From Sphingomonas sp. S-NIH.Pt15_0812 (GTDB lineage: Bacteria; Pseudomonadota; Alphaproteobacteria; Sphingomonadales; Sphingomonadaceae), in contig NZ_QLJH01000028.1 in the NCBI RefSeq assembly GCF_003951315.1, positions 1 to 42,285 of the forward strand: a stretch of 42,285 nucleotides of DNA, written 5' to 3'. The position numbers and the translations under genes were made by a program. Under the pieces are notes generated by a model. It made no database searches, had not been told where the DNA came from, and saw only the letters and a program-made list of their open reading frames with translations. This document shows positions 35,624-42,285 of the stretch, in pieces (the stretch's first letter is position 1; every line of letters starts with the position of its first letter).

Positions 35624-37933
35624 TCAGAAGCTGCGCGAGAGGGTGGCGGTGACCGCCGCGCCGCCGCCGATATAATAGGTCGGCGCCGCGCCCGCGATGA
35701 TCGTGCCGTTCCGGCCGACCGCATCCTGCGCGTTGGTGGTGACCCCTTGCACGCCGGCCAGCACATGCGGATCGGTGACGTTGATCGCGTTGACCCGCAG
35801 GTCGGTGCGTTTGCCGCCGAACCAGTCGGCGAGATGGAGCCCGATCGCCAGGTCGACGGTCGCATAGCCCCGGATGCTCTGATCGTTCAGGAAGGTCGCA
35901 TATTGGCGTCCGACATATTTGCCCGCGACGCTGCCGAATATCCGTCCGTCGTCATAGGTGCCGCCGCCGCCGATCTGCACGGTCGGGCTCGACACGGCAT
36001 GCCGCCCCCGCGTCGGCAGGTGGTCGTCGCCGACCGGCAGGTCGTCGTCGATCCGCGCGTGCAGATACTCGCCCGACAGATAGACGCTGACGCCCCGCGC
36101 CGGGCGATAGTCGATCTCGGCATCGACCCCATAGGAGGTCTGCCCACCCGCGTTGAGCGTGGTGTTCACCAGCGCGCCGCCGACATCGGCGACGGTCGCG
36201 AGCTGGCGATTGCGGAATTTGGCGTGGAAACCGGTCACCGAGGCCGAGACATTGGCGCCGATATAGCGATAGCCCAGTTCCTGCGAGACGGAATACTCGT
36301 TCTTCAGCGCGTTCGTGCCACGGGTCGCGACCACGCCGCCGTCATAGCTGTCATAGAGCGTGAACTCGTTGGGAGTCCGGAAATTGGTCGTGACATTGGC
36401 GAAGAGCTGCTGGCGCGCGTCGATCGCGTAGCGGACGGCGGCGCGCGGCAGGACGGCGACGCTGTCGCTCCTGACCCGGCTCTGCGGCCCGGGCAGGTAG
36501 TTGCGGCCGTTGCGCAGGAGGTTGACGCCCTTGACGCCGATATCGACGCTCAGGTCCTGCCCGAGCGCGATGCGGTCAGCCAGGAAGACGCCTTTCGTCA
36601 CGGTGACCGTGCGCTGGTTCTCATAGGCGAGCAGCCGGCCATCGGCGGCGCGGATCGCCTTGCTGCGGTAGCCCCAGCGATCGGCCGGACGACCATCGGC
36701 GTCGACCGCGGTATAGGTCTGGGTGACGCGATCGGTGCCGTGGTCGTACCACAGCCCAGCAGAGAGTTGGTGGGCGCCGGCCTGCACGGTCAGCGTGCCG
36801 ACCTGACCGGCGCGCATCTGGTCGCCGGTATAATTGCCCATCACCGTCGCGACGCCGTCCTGCGCACCGGGCAGCGCGATCGGCTCGGCCAGCGGCTCGG
36901 CCCCCAGGTAATTGCCGGTGGTGGCGAGCTGCGTGCCATAGGGCGAATTGCCATAGCCGAACTGGAGATAGGTCGTGCCGTCGAGCGTCAGCCGATCGCC
37001 GAGCACCAGGTGAACCGGTGCGGAGGCGTAGAGATTGCGGAACGGCGCACGGTACAGCCGCCAATAGTTGCTGTTCCCCGGCGTGTAGCGCGCATCGTAA
37101 TTGAACTTACGACCGAGCGCCTGCCATTCGGCCAGGGTCGGGCTGGGATAGCTGGAGGAAATGGCGTCGTTATACGACAAGGCGAGGCTGGCGCGGCTGC
37201 CGTTCGACCAGTCCCGCAGCAGCTTGGCGTCGACGTGCTGGCGCGTGTCGAAACCCGCGCCGCGCCAATTGTCGGCGCGGGTGTTGGAATAGGACAGGAA
37301 CGCCTTCACCCCGCTGCCCCCGATCGTGCCCGTATCGACCCGGACGAAGGCCCGGCGGAGGTCGTGCGATCCGAGCGAGAGGTCGGCGAGCAGCTGGCGG
37401 GTCGCCTTCGGATCGTCGAGCGTCAGCGACAGCAGGCCGCCTGCCCCCACGACCGTCGGCGCACCGATATCCACCGATCCCGGTGCGAGCGCGATCTGCC
37501 GGATATTGGCCGGATCCGCAAATTGCGACGGATAGGCATAGTAATAGCCGATGTCGTTCTGCGGCGCGCCCTCCAGCAGCACCGCGATCTCATCCTGGCC
37601 CAGGCCACGAAGCGTCAGGCTTGAACTCGTCGACAGGCCATAGGGATCGCTGGAGGCGATATTCGCGCCGGGCAGCAGGCCGACGAGCTGGAAGGCATTG
37701 AGGGTCGGCGCCTGCTTGACGATGAAGTCGGCGGAGATCGCGCTGACCGCGTTCGGCTCGGTCTCGTCGGGCAACAGCCCCTCCGGATCGCGATGGCCGA
37801 TCACCCGGATATCCGCGGGCGCCTCGGGTGCCTGTTGCGCCACGGCCGTGGCGGGCAATGCCAGCCACGCCGTCGCGACCAGCAGAGCATCGCGGCGGAT
37901 CGTCGTCCGACCGTGGATATTCATAACCGGCAT
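35624..37933 (-). CDS. TonB-dependent outer-membrane receptor, probable thiamine receptor
   Basis: A 769-residue receptor with a signal peptide to about residue 33 (PATAVAQQ), a plug domain (AVSAISADFIVKQAPTLNAF, SSLTLRGLGQDEIAVLLEG, GAGGLLSLTL) and a 22-strand barrel ending with the terminal Phe (TATLSRSF). In contrast to the receptor at 21367 the frame is intact. It is the first gene after a TPP riboswitch and is followed by a kinase and a PnuC-family permease, so the ligand is most likely thiamine or a phosphate ester of it. ATG 37933 was used; ATG 37924 is equally possible. Regulation is expected to be shut-off when TPP is abundant. Confidence 0.93.
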   Translation of the reverse strand: MPVMNIHGRTTIRRDALLVATAWLALPATAVAQQAPEAPADIRVIGHRDPEGLLPDETEPNAVSAISADFIVKQAPTLNAFQLVGLLPGANIASSDPYGLSTSSSLTLRGLGQDEIAVLLEGAPQNDIGYYYAYPSQFADPANIRQIALAPGSVDIGAPTVVGAGGLLSLTLDDPKATRQLLADLSLGSHDLRRAFVRVDTGTIGGSGVKAFLSYSNTRADNWRGAGFDTRQHVDAKLLRDWSNGSRASLALSYNDAISSSYPSPTLAEWQALGRKFNYDARYTPGNSNYWRLYRAPFRNLYASAPVHLVLGDRLTLDGTTYLQFGYGNSPYGTQLATTGNYLGAEPLAEPIALPGAQDGVATVMGNYTGDQMRAGQVGTLTVQAGAHQLSAGLWYDHGTDRVTQTYTAVDADGRPADRWGYRSKAIRAADGRLLAYENQRTVTVTKGVFLADRIALGQDLSVDIGVKGVNLLRNGRNYLPGPQSRVRSDSVAVLPRAAVRYAIDARQQLFANVTTNFRTPNEFTLYDSYDGGVVATRGTNALKNEYSVSQELGYRYIGANVSASVTGFHAKFRNRQLATVADVGGALVNTTLNAGGQTSYGVDAEIDYRPARGVSVYLSGEYLHARIDDDLPVGDDHLPTRGRHAVSSPTVQIGGGGTYDDGRIFGSVAGKYVGRQYATFLNDQSIRGYATVDLAIGLHLADWFGGKRTDLRVNAINVTDPHVLAGVQGVTTNAQDAVGRNGTIIAGAAPTYYIGGGAAVTATLSRSF

Positions 37934-37978
37934 CGTCTCGCGTCCACTTCACATGAAGGGACGACGGGAAAAGCCGCC

Positions 37979-38072
37979 AACCCTCCCTACGCCGGTATCA
38001 TCCGGATCAGGTTCAGCGGGTCATGGGCTGCGGCCCAAATCTCAGCCGCGCATCAGCGGCCCCCCGGGGATG
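37979..38072 (-). promoter_or_regulatory. TPP (thi-box) riboswitch
   Basis: On the minus strand the conserved TPP aptamer elements occur in order: a G-rich 5' strand (CCCCGGGGGGCCGC), GGCTGAGAT (pyrimidine-sensor side, around 38039-38047), GACCCGCTGAACCTGATC, and GGATGATACCGGCGTAGGGA. The closing stem pairs TCCC at the 5' end with GGGA at the 3' end. It lies 46 nt before the TonB receptor start, in position to hide its ribosome-binding site or terminate transcription when TPP binds. TATAGA at 38079-38084 may be the -10 of its promoter. Confidence 0.96.
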
Positions 38073-38114
38073 GCGTCGTCTATACCGGTTTGCCGCTCAG
38101 GTGAACCACCCTCG

Positions 38115-39260
38115 TCAGCCGCCGCCCTGCTTGACCGACGCCATCCAGTCCAGGCGGGCCTTGTGCATGGCCGGCAAGGTGAAACGCCGGGCGAGGTCGG
38201 CGATCGCAAGGGACAGGTCGCGACGCAGATTGGGGTCAGACAAGGTGCGCAGGCGATCGGCGAGCGCTGCCACATCGCCTTGCGGATATAGCAATCGCTG
38301 ATCGAGCCCCAGGGCCCGGTACGGCACGGTATCGGGGCAGACGGGGATGCAGCCGCGGCTGATCGCATCGAAGATCAGGCGCGGCTGCTCGTCGTTCAGA
38401 TTGGTCATCAGGACGACATCGTACTCGTCCAGGAAACGGAAGAACGCATCGGGATAGCCGACCGGCGGGAGGAGCTGGAAATTCGCCAGCCCGGCGGCAC
38501 GAGCCTGCGCACCCAGCCTGTCCTGTTCCGCGCCCTTGCCGATGATCGTCAGTCGATCGAAACGCTCCGCGCCCGCCAAGGCGAAGGCCTCGATACCCAG
38601 GTGAAACCCCTTCATCGGTTCCAACCGTCCAGCCATGCAGACGCGCAAGGGCCGGTCCACCGGGGGGCGGGGCGGCACGATATCCTCGACCTGGATCCAG
38701 CTCGCCACGCCGACATGGATCGACCGGGCGACCGGCTCGACCAGCGCCCGCACCCCCTCGCCGACCACGAACACGCCGGCGCAGCGGCGCGCCAGCCAGG
38801 TCTGCGACAGCCGGACATCCGCATAATGGAGCAGGCCCTGGACGCGACGCGGCCACGACCCGTTCCTGGAATTCAATATGGCGGTGCGGGCGCGGTTGCT
38901 GGTGATGCCCAGGAATACCGCCTTCCCCTTGGCCGCCGCCGTCCGCAGCAGCGGGCGGAACCGGCGGGCCATCCGCCAGCCGCCATTGCCCGGCAGCTGG
39001 ATCGCCGTCGACCACTCCACTATCCGATCGAGCGTCGGGCCACCCGACAAATGCCCTTCGTCGACGACCTCGATCGCCGAGGCGAGCGGCGCACCGTCCT
39101 CGATCGGTCCGGTGACGATCGGACACAGCAGCACGATGTCCGCCTGCTCCGATTGGGCGTTGATATCGCGCGCCCAGAGGTCGAGCGTCCGCCATCCCCC
39201 TTCATGCTGCGTGACCGGGATGGGCGAGCATAGCAGGATGCGGGGCTTCGTGATCGGCAT
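38115..39260 (-). CDS. Family 4 glycosyltransferase
   Basis: A 381-residue GT-B fold enzyme. The N-terminal ILLCSPIPVTQHEGGWRTLDL contains the acceptor-side glycine; the C-terminal donor domain shows LRVCMAGRLEPMKGFHLGIEA, LTIIGKGAEQDRLGAQARAAG and the acidic E-x7-E-like region NDEQPRLIFDAISRGCIPV. This matches GT4 retaining glycosyltransferases that use nucleotide-sugars. ATG 39260 was chosen because the preceding frame is Arg-rich and overlaps proC. It lies immediately downstream of a truncated proC and directly upstream of the TPP riboswitch, with no other polysaccharide gene adjacent, so it looks inserted into this locus. Substrate unknown. Confidence 0.87.
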   Translation of the reverse strand: MPITKPRILLCSPIPVTQHEGGWRTLDLWARDINAQSEQADIVLLCPIVTGPIEDGAPLASAIEVVDEGHLSGGPTLDRIVEWSTAIQLPGNGGWRMARRFRPLLRTAAAKGKAVFLGITSNRARTAILNSRNGSWPRRVQGLLHYADVRLSQTWLARRCAGVFVVGEGVRALVEPVARSIHVGVASWIQVEDIVPPRPPVDRPLRVCMAGRLEPMKGFHLGIEAFALAGAERFDRLTIIGKGAEQDRLGAQARAAGLANFQLLPPVGYPDAFFRFLDEYDVVLMTNLNDEQPRLIFDAISRGCIPVCPDTVPYRALGLDQRLLYPQGDVAALADRLRTLSDPNLRRDLSLAIADLARRFTLPAMHKARLDWMASVKQGGG

Positions 39261-39301
39261 GGCCGGGGAACGCGTGGTCACGCCCCGATGTTCATCATCG
39301 G

Positions 39302-39886
39302 TCAACCGCGTGCCGCCGCCGCCAGTGCATCGGCGAAGCGGAAGACGAAGCCCGGCCCACAGCCCGCCAGCGCGGTCACCGCGTCGAACGACCGTTCGTC
39401 CGCGATCCATTCCGCAAGCCCCAGCGGCCGGGCCAGCGCCTCGGCTGCCTGACGCACGTCGGCTGCATCGCTCGGGCTGAACAAGGCGGTCACGCCCTGC
39501 CGGATGGCGACCGGCAAATTGGGCATCGCGCGCACCACCGCGCCGGCCGGGATGCGGGTGGCCAGCACATCCGCTTCCACCCCCGCCAGGATCGACACCA
39601 GCAGGTCGGGCGCAAGGCCCGCCAGCATCGGCGCGACGTCATCGAGTTGCTGCGGCTTGACCGCCAGCACCAATGTCGCCGGTCGTTCGCCGTCCGGCAG
39701 GGCGGTCAGCGACCGGACGCCGGCCGGCGCCCCCTGCCCGCTGCGAGTCACCACCGTGACGGCGGCGGGGTCCAGCCCGGCGGCGATCCAGCCGCGCAGC
39801 ATCGCGCCGCCCATATTGCCGCAACCGATCATCCAGAGCGGCTGCGGGATGGCGGCCATGCCGGCCACGGATCCGGGACCGCTCAT
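39302..39886 (-). pseudogene. proC: 3'-truncated pyrroline-5-carboxylate reductase
   Basis: This 194-residue frame begins as a normal ProC: WMIGCGNMGGAML (NADP-binding), TLVLAVKPQQLDDV, SILAGVEADVLATRI, AVVRAMPNLPVAI and TALAGCGPGFVFRFADALAAAA. It stops where the long dimerisation helix should begin, about 80 residues short of the usual 270; the C-terminal SPGGTT-type proline-binding segment is missing. The 41 nt to the next gene do not encode it in any frame. ATGA overlaps the ybjN stop; ATG 39859 is a possible alternative start. Because ProC forms its dimer and active site with the lost part, the product should be inactive in proline synthesis. Confidence 0.8.
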
Positions 39887-40389
39887 GCCTCGCCCTGGGT
39901 TTCGACCAGGGCGGCCGCCAGCGCCTCACGCGGGGACTTGCCGCCCCAGAGCACGAACTGGAACACCGGATAGAAGCGCTCGCACTCCTCGATCGCCGAC
40001 TCGACCAGCAATTCGGCGGCGGTCAGCGACAGGACGCGATCGTCGCCGCCATCGATCATCGCCGCGTGGCGGAACAGCAGGATGCCGCTCGACGACCAGA
40101 GTTCGAAATGACCGATCCACAACTGCTCGTTGACCAGCCCGATCGCCTCATAGACCGTCGCGCGACGATCGTCGGTGACCTTGATGTCCGGGAAGCACAG
40201 GAACTGGAGGACGCTGTCCTCCTCGCGCCACAGCGCGCGCAGCTCGTAGCTGGCCCAGCTTCCCTTGACCGTGGCGATGATCTCATCGTCATGCCGCTCA
40301 TGCTCCCAGCCATGGGCAGCATAATAGGCCTCGAGCATGTCGATGGGGGCAGCGTCGTCGGCCTGGTCGTCGTGGTCGAGCATCAGCAT
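39883..40389 (-). CDS. YbjN domain-containing protein
   Basis: A 168-residue soluble acidic protein matching the YbjN family: an N-terminal IDMLEAYYAAHGWEHERHDDE, then IIATVKGSWASYELRALWRE, LQFLCFPDIKV, and a helical C-terminal half (AIEECERFYPVFQFVLWGGK). YbjN proteins resemble type III secretion chaperones in fold, and their role is not well defined. ATG 40389 was chosen; ATG 40383 is equally possible. It overlaps proC by ATGA, the usual sphingomonad arrangement, so the pair is cotranscribed. Confidence 0.9.
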   Translation of the reverse strand: MLMLDHDDQADDAAPIDMLEAYYAAHGWEHERHDDEIIATVKGSWASYELRALWREEDSVLQFLCFPDIKVTDDRRATVYEAIGLVNEQLWIGHFELWSSSGILLFRHAAMIDGGDDRVLSLTAAELLVESAIEECERFYPVFQFVLWGGKSPREALAAALVETQGEA

Positions 40390-40468
40390 CCTGTCGCACC
40401 GATCGCGGCGCGACGGAAGAGACCTCCGCACGCGCCGTCCTGGGACATCGGCACTCGATCGAGATTCA

Positions 40469-40732
40469 TCATGCCGTGGGCAGCGGGTCGGCCGCCTTGG
40501 CCTCCAGCGCGTCGAGCCGGACGCGCAGCGCATCGGCCTCCTCGCGCGCGGCGATGGCGATCGCCTTGACCGTCTCGAACTCGTCGCGGCTGACGAAGTC
40601 CAGGCCACCGATCCAGTCGCGCGCGCGGGCACGAGCGGTCGATTCCGCCTCGCGGCCCATGCCGGCGATGGTGCCGGCCGCGCCGTTCATCAGCTTGGCG
40701 AGATCGTCGAAGATGCGGTTCTCGGATTGCAT
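40469..40732 (-). CDS. ubiK: UbiK-type accessory factor (DUF526/BMFP)
   Basis: An 87-residue protein: N-terminal MQSENRIFDDLAKLMNGAAG, a basic middle (RARARDWIGGLDFVSRDEFE), and a C-terminal coiled coil (AIAAREEADALRVRLDALEA). This is the pattern of the membrane-fusogenic BMFP/UbiK family, a helper of the ubiquinone biosynthesis complex in E. coli. ATG 40732 has GGAA about 8 nt upstream. It sits between tspO and ybjN on the same strand. Confidence 0.88.
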   Translation of the reverse strand: MQSENRIFDDLAKLMNGAAGTIAGMGREAESTARARARDWIGGLDFVSRDEFETVKAIAIAAREEADALRVRLDALEAKAADPLPTA

Positions 40733-40754
40733 GTCGAATTCCAATCGGCGGGGA

Positions 40755-41336
40755 TTACAAGAGTTGGGAGCTGCGCGCCGCCGGCGCAACTGTCTCGGCA
40801 TCGGGATTGCGCTGGTGGATGCTCCAGGTCAGCACCGTCGCAAAGCTGATCCACACCAGATAGGGCACCAGCAGCCACGCGGCCAGCGGCCGGATGCGCC
40901 CGAACGCGAAGGCCGTGGCGATGCCGATCACCACCATCGCGGAGATCAGCACCGCGGCCGCGACGATCCGGTGCGCGCCGAAGAACAACGGCATCCAGAC
41001 GAGCGCCGCGACCACGCCGATCGCGAACAGCGCGACCGCCGTCATCCGTCCTCGCGCGCCGCGCGCGTTCAGGATCATCGCCAGCGCCAGTCCCTGACAG
41101 ATATAGATGATCGTCCAGGCGACCGGGAACATCCAGCCGGGCGGCGTCAGCTCGGGCTTGGCGAGCGCGACGTACCAGCCGTTTTCCGACCCGGCCGGGA
41201 CCGATCGCCCGGACGCGAAGCCCAGCAGCAGCATCAACGGCACGGTGACGACCGCCCATCGCAGATAGGATGCCCGCAACTGCCCCTTCGACGCGATACC
41301 GTTCACATTGGCTCCTGAGATCTTCGCACCGCCCAT
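40755..41336 (-). CDS. tspO: TspO/MBR family tryptophan-rich sensory protein
   Basis: A 193-residue integral membrane protein with five helices. Family motifs are GSENGWYVALAKPELTPPGW followed by MFPVAWTIIYICQG, and PYLVWISFATVLTW near the C-terminus. TspO proteins bind porphyrins and sterol-like ligands and act in tetrapyrrole and stress responses. ATG 41336 (MGGAKISGANV) is preceded by GGCAGG; the N-terminal extension of about 25 residues before TM1 is longer than in the shortest homologues. It is upstream of ubiK by 22 nt. Confidence 0.92.
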   Translation of the reverse strand: MGGAKISGANVNGIASKGQLRASYLRWAVVTVPLMLLLGFASGRSVPAGSENGWYVALAKPELTPPGWMFPVAWTIIYICQGLALAMILNARGARGRMTAVALFAIGVVAALVWMPLFFGAHRIVAAAVLISAMVVIGIATAFAFGRIRPLAAWLLVPYLVWISFATVLTWSIHQRNPDAETVAPAARSSQLL

Positions 41337-41400
41337 GTCCTGCCGCAGGATGAAGGACCAGTAAACCGCCTGTCCCGTTTTTCCCGGGCTTGGTCGCTCA

Positions 41401-42159
41401 TCACCCTGCGTCAACGGGCGGATGGCGGGCGGAAATCAGGAATTCGACATTGCCTTCCGGCCCGGTGATCGGGCTGGCGACGATGCCCTCGACCGACCAG
41501 CCCTGCGCGCCCATCCATGCCGCGACCTCGTCGCAGACGCGTTGGTGGACGACCGGGTCGCGCACCACGCCGCCCTTGCCGACCTCCTCACGCCCCGCCT
41601 CGAACTGCGGCTTGATCAGCGCGACGAGGCGCGTGCCCGGTCTGGCGAACGTCATCGGGCGCTCCAGCACCTTGGCCAGGCCGATGAAGCTGGCATCGCA
41701 GACGATCAGGTCGACCGGCTCCGGAATATGGTCGGCGGTCAGGATGCGGGCGCTGGTCTGTTCGTGGACGATCACGCGTTCGTCCTGGCGCAGCTTCCAG
41801 GCGAGCTGGTTGGTGCCGCTGTCGACCGCATAAACGCGCGCCGCGCCGCCTTGCAGCAGCACGTCGGTGAAGCCGCCGGTCGAGGAACCGACATCGATCG
41901 CGACCTGCCCGGTCACGTCCAGCCCGAAATGGGCCAGGGCATGGGCCAGCTTGATCCCTCCGCGCGACACCCAGGGATGGTCGCGTCCGCGCACGTCGAG
42001 CACCACGTCCGCCGCCAGCGCTTGGCCCGGCTTGTCGACCTTGCGATCGCCGACGAACACCAGCCCCGCCATGATCAGCGCCTGCGCCCGCGCCCGCGAC
42101 TCCACCAGTCCCCGATCGACCAGCATCTGGTCCGCGCGCTGCTTGGCCATCTTGTTCAT
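41401..42159 (-). CDS. tlyA: TlyA family rRNA (cytidine-2'-O)-methyltransferase
   Basis: A 252-residue enzyme with an N-terminal S4 RNA-binding domain (RADQMLVDRGLVESRARAQ) and an FtsJ-like Rossmann domain. The SAM motif is VAIDVGSSTGGFTDVLLQGG. The K-D-K-E catalytic set is visible as RGGIKLAHAL, LIVCDASFIG, ALIKPQFE and GPEGNVEFLI. Relatives methylate 2'-OH groups of 16S and 23S rRNA at the subunit interface. ATG 42159 or the in-frame ATG 42150 could be the start. Nothing recognisable lies in the 126 nt between this gene and the right edge of the window. Confidence 0.94.
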   Translation of the reverse strand: MNKMAKQRADQMLVDRGLVESRARAQALIMAGLVFVGDRKVDKPGQALAADVVLDVRGRDHPWVSRGGIKLAHALAHFGLDVTGQVAIDVGSSTGGFTDVLLQGGAARVYAVDSGTNQLAWKLRQDERVIVHEQTSARILTADHIPEPVDLIVCDASFIGLAKVLERPMTFARPGTRLVALIKPQFEAGREEVGKGGVVRDPVVHQRVCDEVAAWMGAQGWSVEGIVASPITGPEGNVEFLISARHPPVDAG

Positions 42160-42285
42160 GGATCGGCCATGACAAGCGCAACGTCCTACCGCAACCCGCC
42201 ATCGCTCCGACGCGACGGCTATTGCCTATCGGCTTGGTAGGAATATGTTGCGGTCATAGGGTGTAGCGTCACGGCGGACCCTGAC

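Noticed and set aside
35747..37624. 625-codon plus-strand open frame inside the thiamine receptor gene
   Set aside because: It is antisense to an intact TonB receptor with plug and barrel features; its own composition is typical of GC-rich shadow frames.

Overview
The window reads as a chromosomal segment of a GC-rich alphaproteobacterium, most likely a sphingomonad (Sphingomonas or a close relative). The evidence is the base composition (roughly two thirds G+C by eye), the OprP-like porin, NodT-type outer-membrane factor and TonB-dependent receptors, and the housekeeping block ybjN-proC / ubiK / tspO / tlyA at the right end. No rRNA, tRNA, CRISPR array, insertion sequence or prophage gene was recognised.

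Layout. 1-2.5 kb: the 3' end of a GH39 glycosidase, then a polysaccharide pyruvyl transferase coupled to a GT2 glycosyltransferase. 2.5-4.8 kb: pncB and a LysR regulator. 4.7-9.9 kb: a carboxylate-uptake region, with a divergent pair made of a DctA-like symporter on the minus strand and, on the plus strand, a lone periplasmic binding protein coupled to a CitA/TcuC-like MFS symporter and followed by an OprP-like porin. 10-13.4 kb: an Orn/Lys/Arg decarboxylase-fold enzyme, a small conserved protein, and a divergent HxlR regulator / PRISE-type reductase pair. 13.6-18.9 kb: an OxyR-like regulator without OxyR cysteines, divergent from a coupled ABC exporter / HlyD / TolC operon. 19-21 kb: a BCCT transporter. 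21.4-22.7 kb: a decayed TonB-dependent receptor. 22.9-27.4 kb: a DUF2721 protein, a secreted amidase, a metallo-beta-lactamase-fold hydrolase and an acyltransferase. 27.6-33.6 kb: a complete RND efflux operon with a promoter, an overlapping operator and a short leader ORF. 33.9-38.1 kb: a TPP-riboswitch-controlled thiamine salvage operon (TonB receptor, kinase, PnuT). 38.1-42.2 kb: a GT4 glycosyltransferase abutting a 3'-truncated proC, then ybjN, ubiK, tspO and tlyA.

The most unusual system is the exporter at 14.65-18.88 kb. The ABC protein has an intact frame and lies in a tightly overlapping operon with its membrane-fusion and outer-membrane partners, yet its nucleotide-binding domain has lost Walker A, Q-loop, Walker B/catalytic Glu and H-loop residues and has an altered signature motif. 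It looks like a type I secretion-like machine built on a pseudo-ATPase. The divergent OxyR-like regulator has an ATAG-N7-CTAT operator directly before its own start codon.

Other points of interest are a three-layer carboxylate route (porin, solute-binding protein, MFS) without ABC permease genes, a DctA homologue with a changed NMDGT-type motif, an efflux operon whose first cistron is a 25-codon ORF overlapping the adaptor gene by ATGA, and two decayed genes (TonB receptor and proC) that mark recent loss or rearrangement. Homology calls come from recognising motifs by eye; no database search was run.
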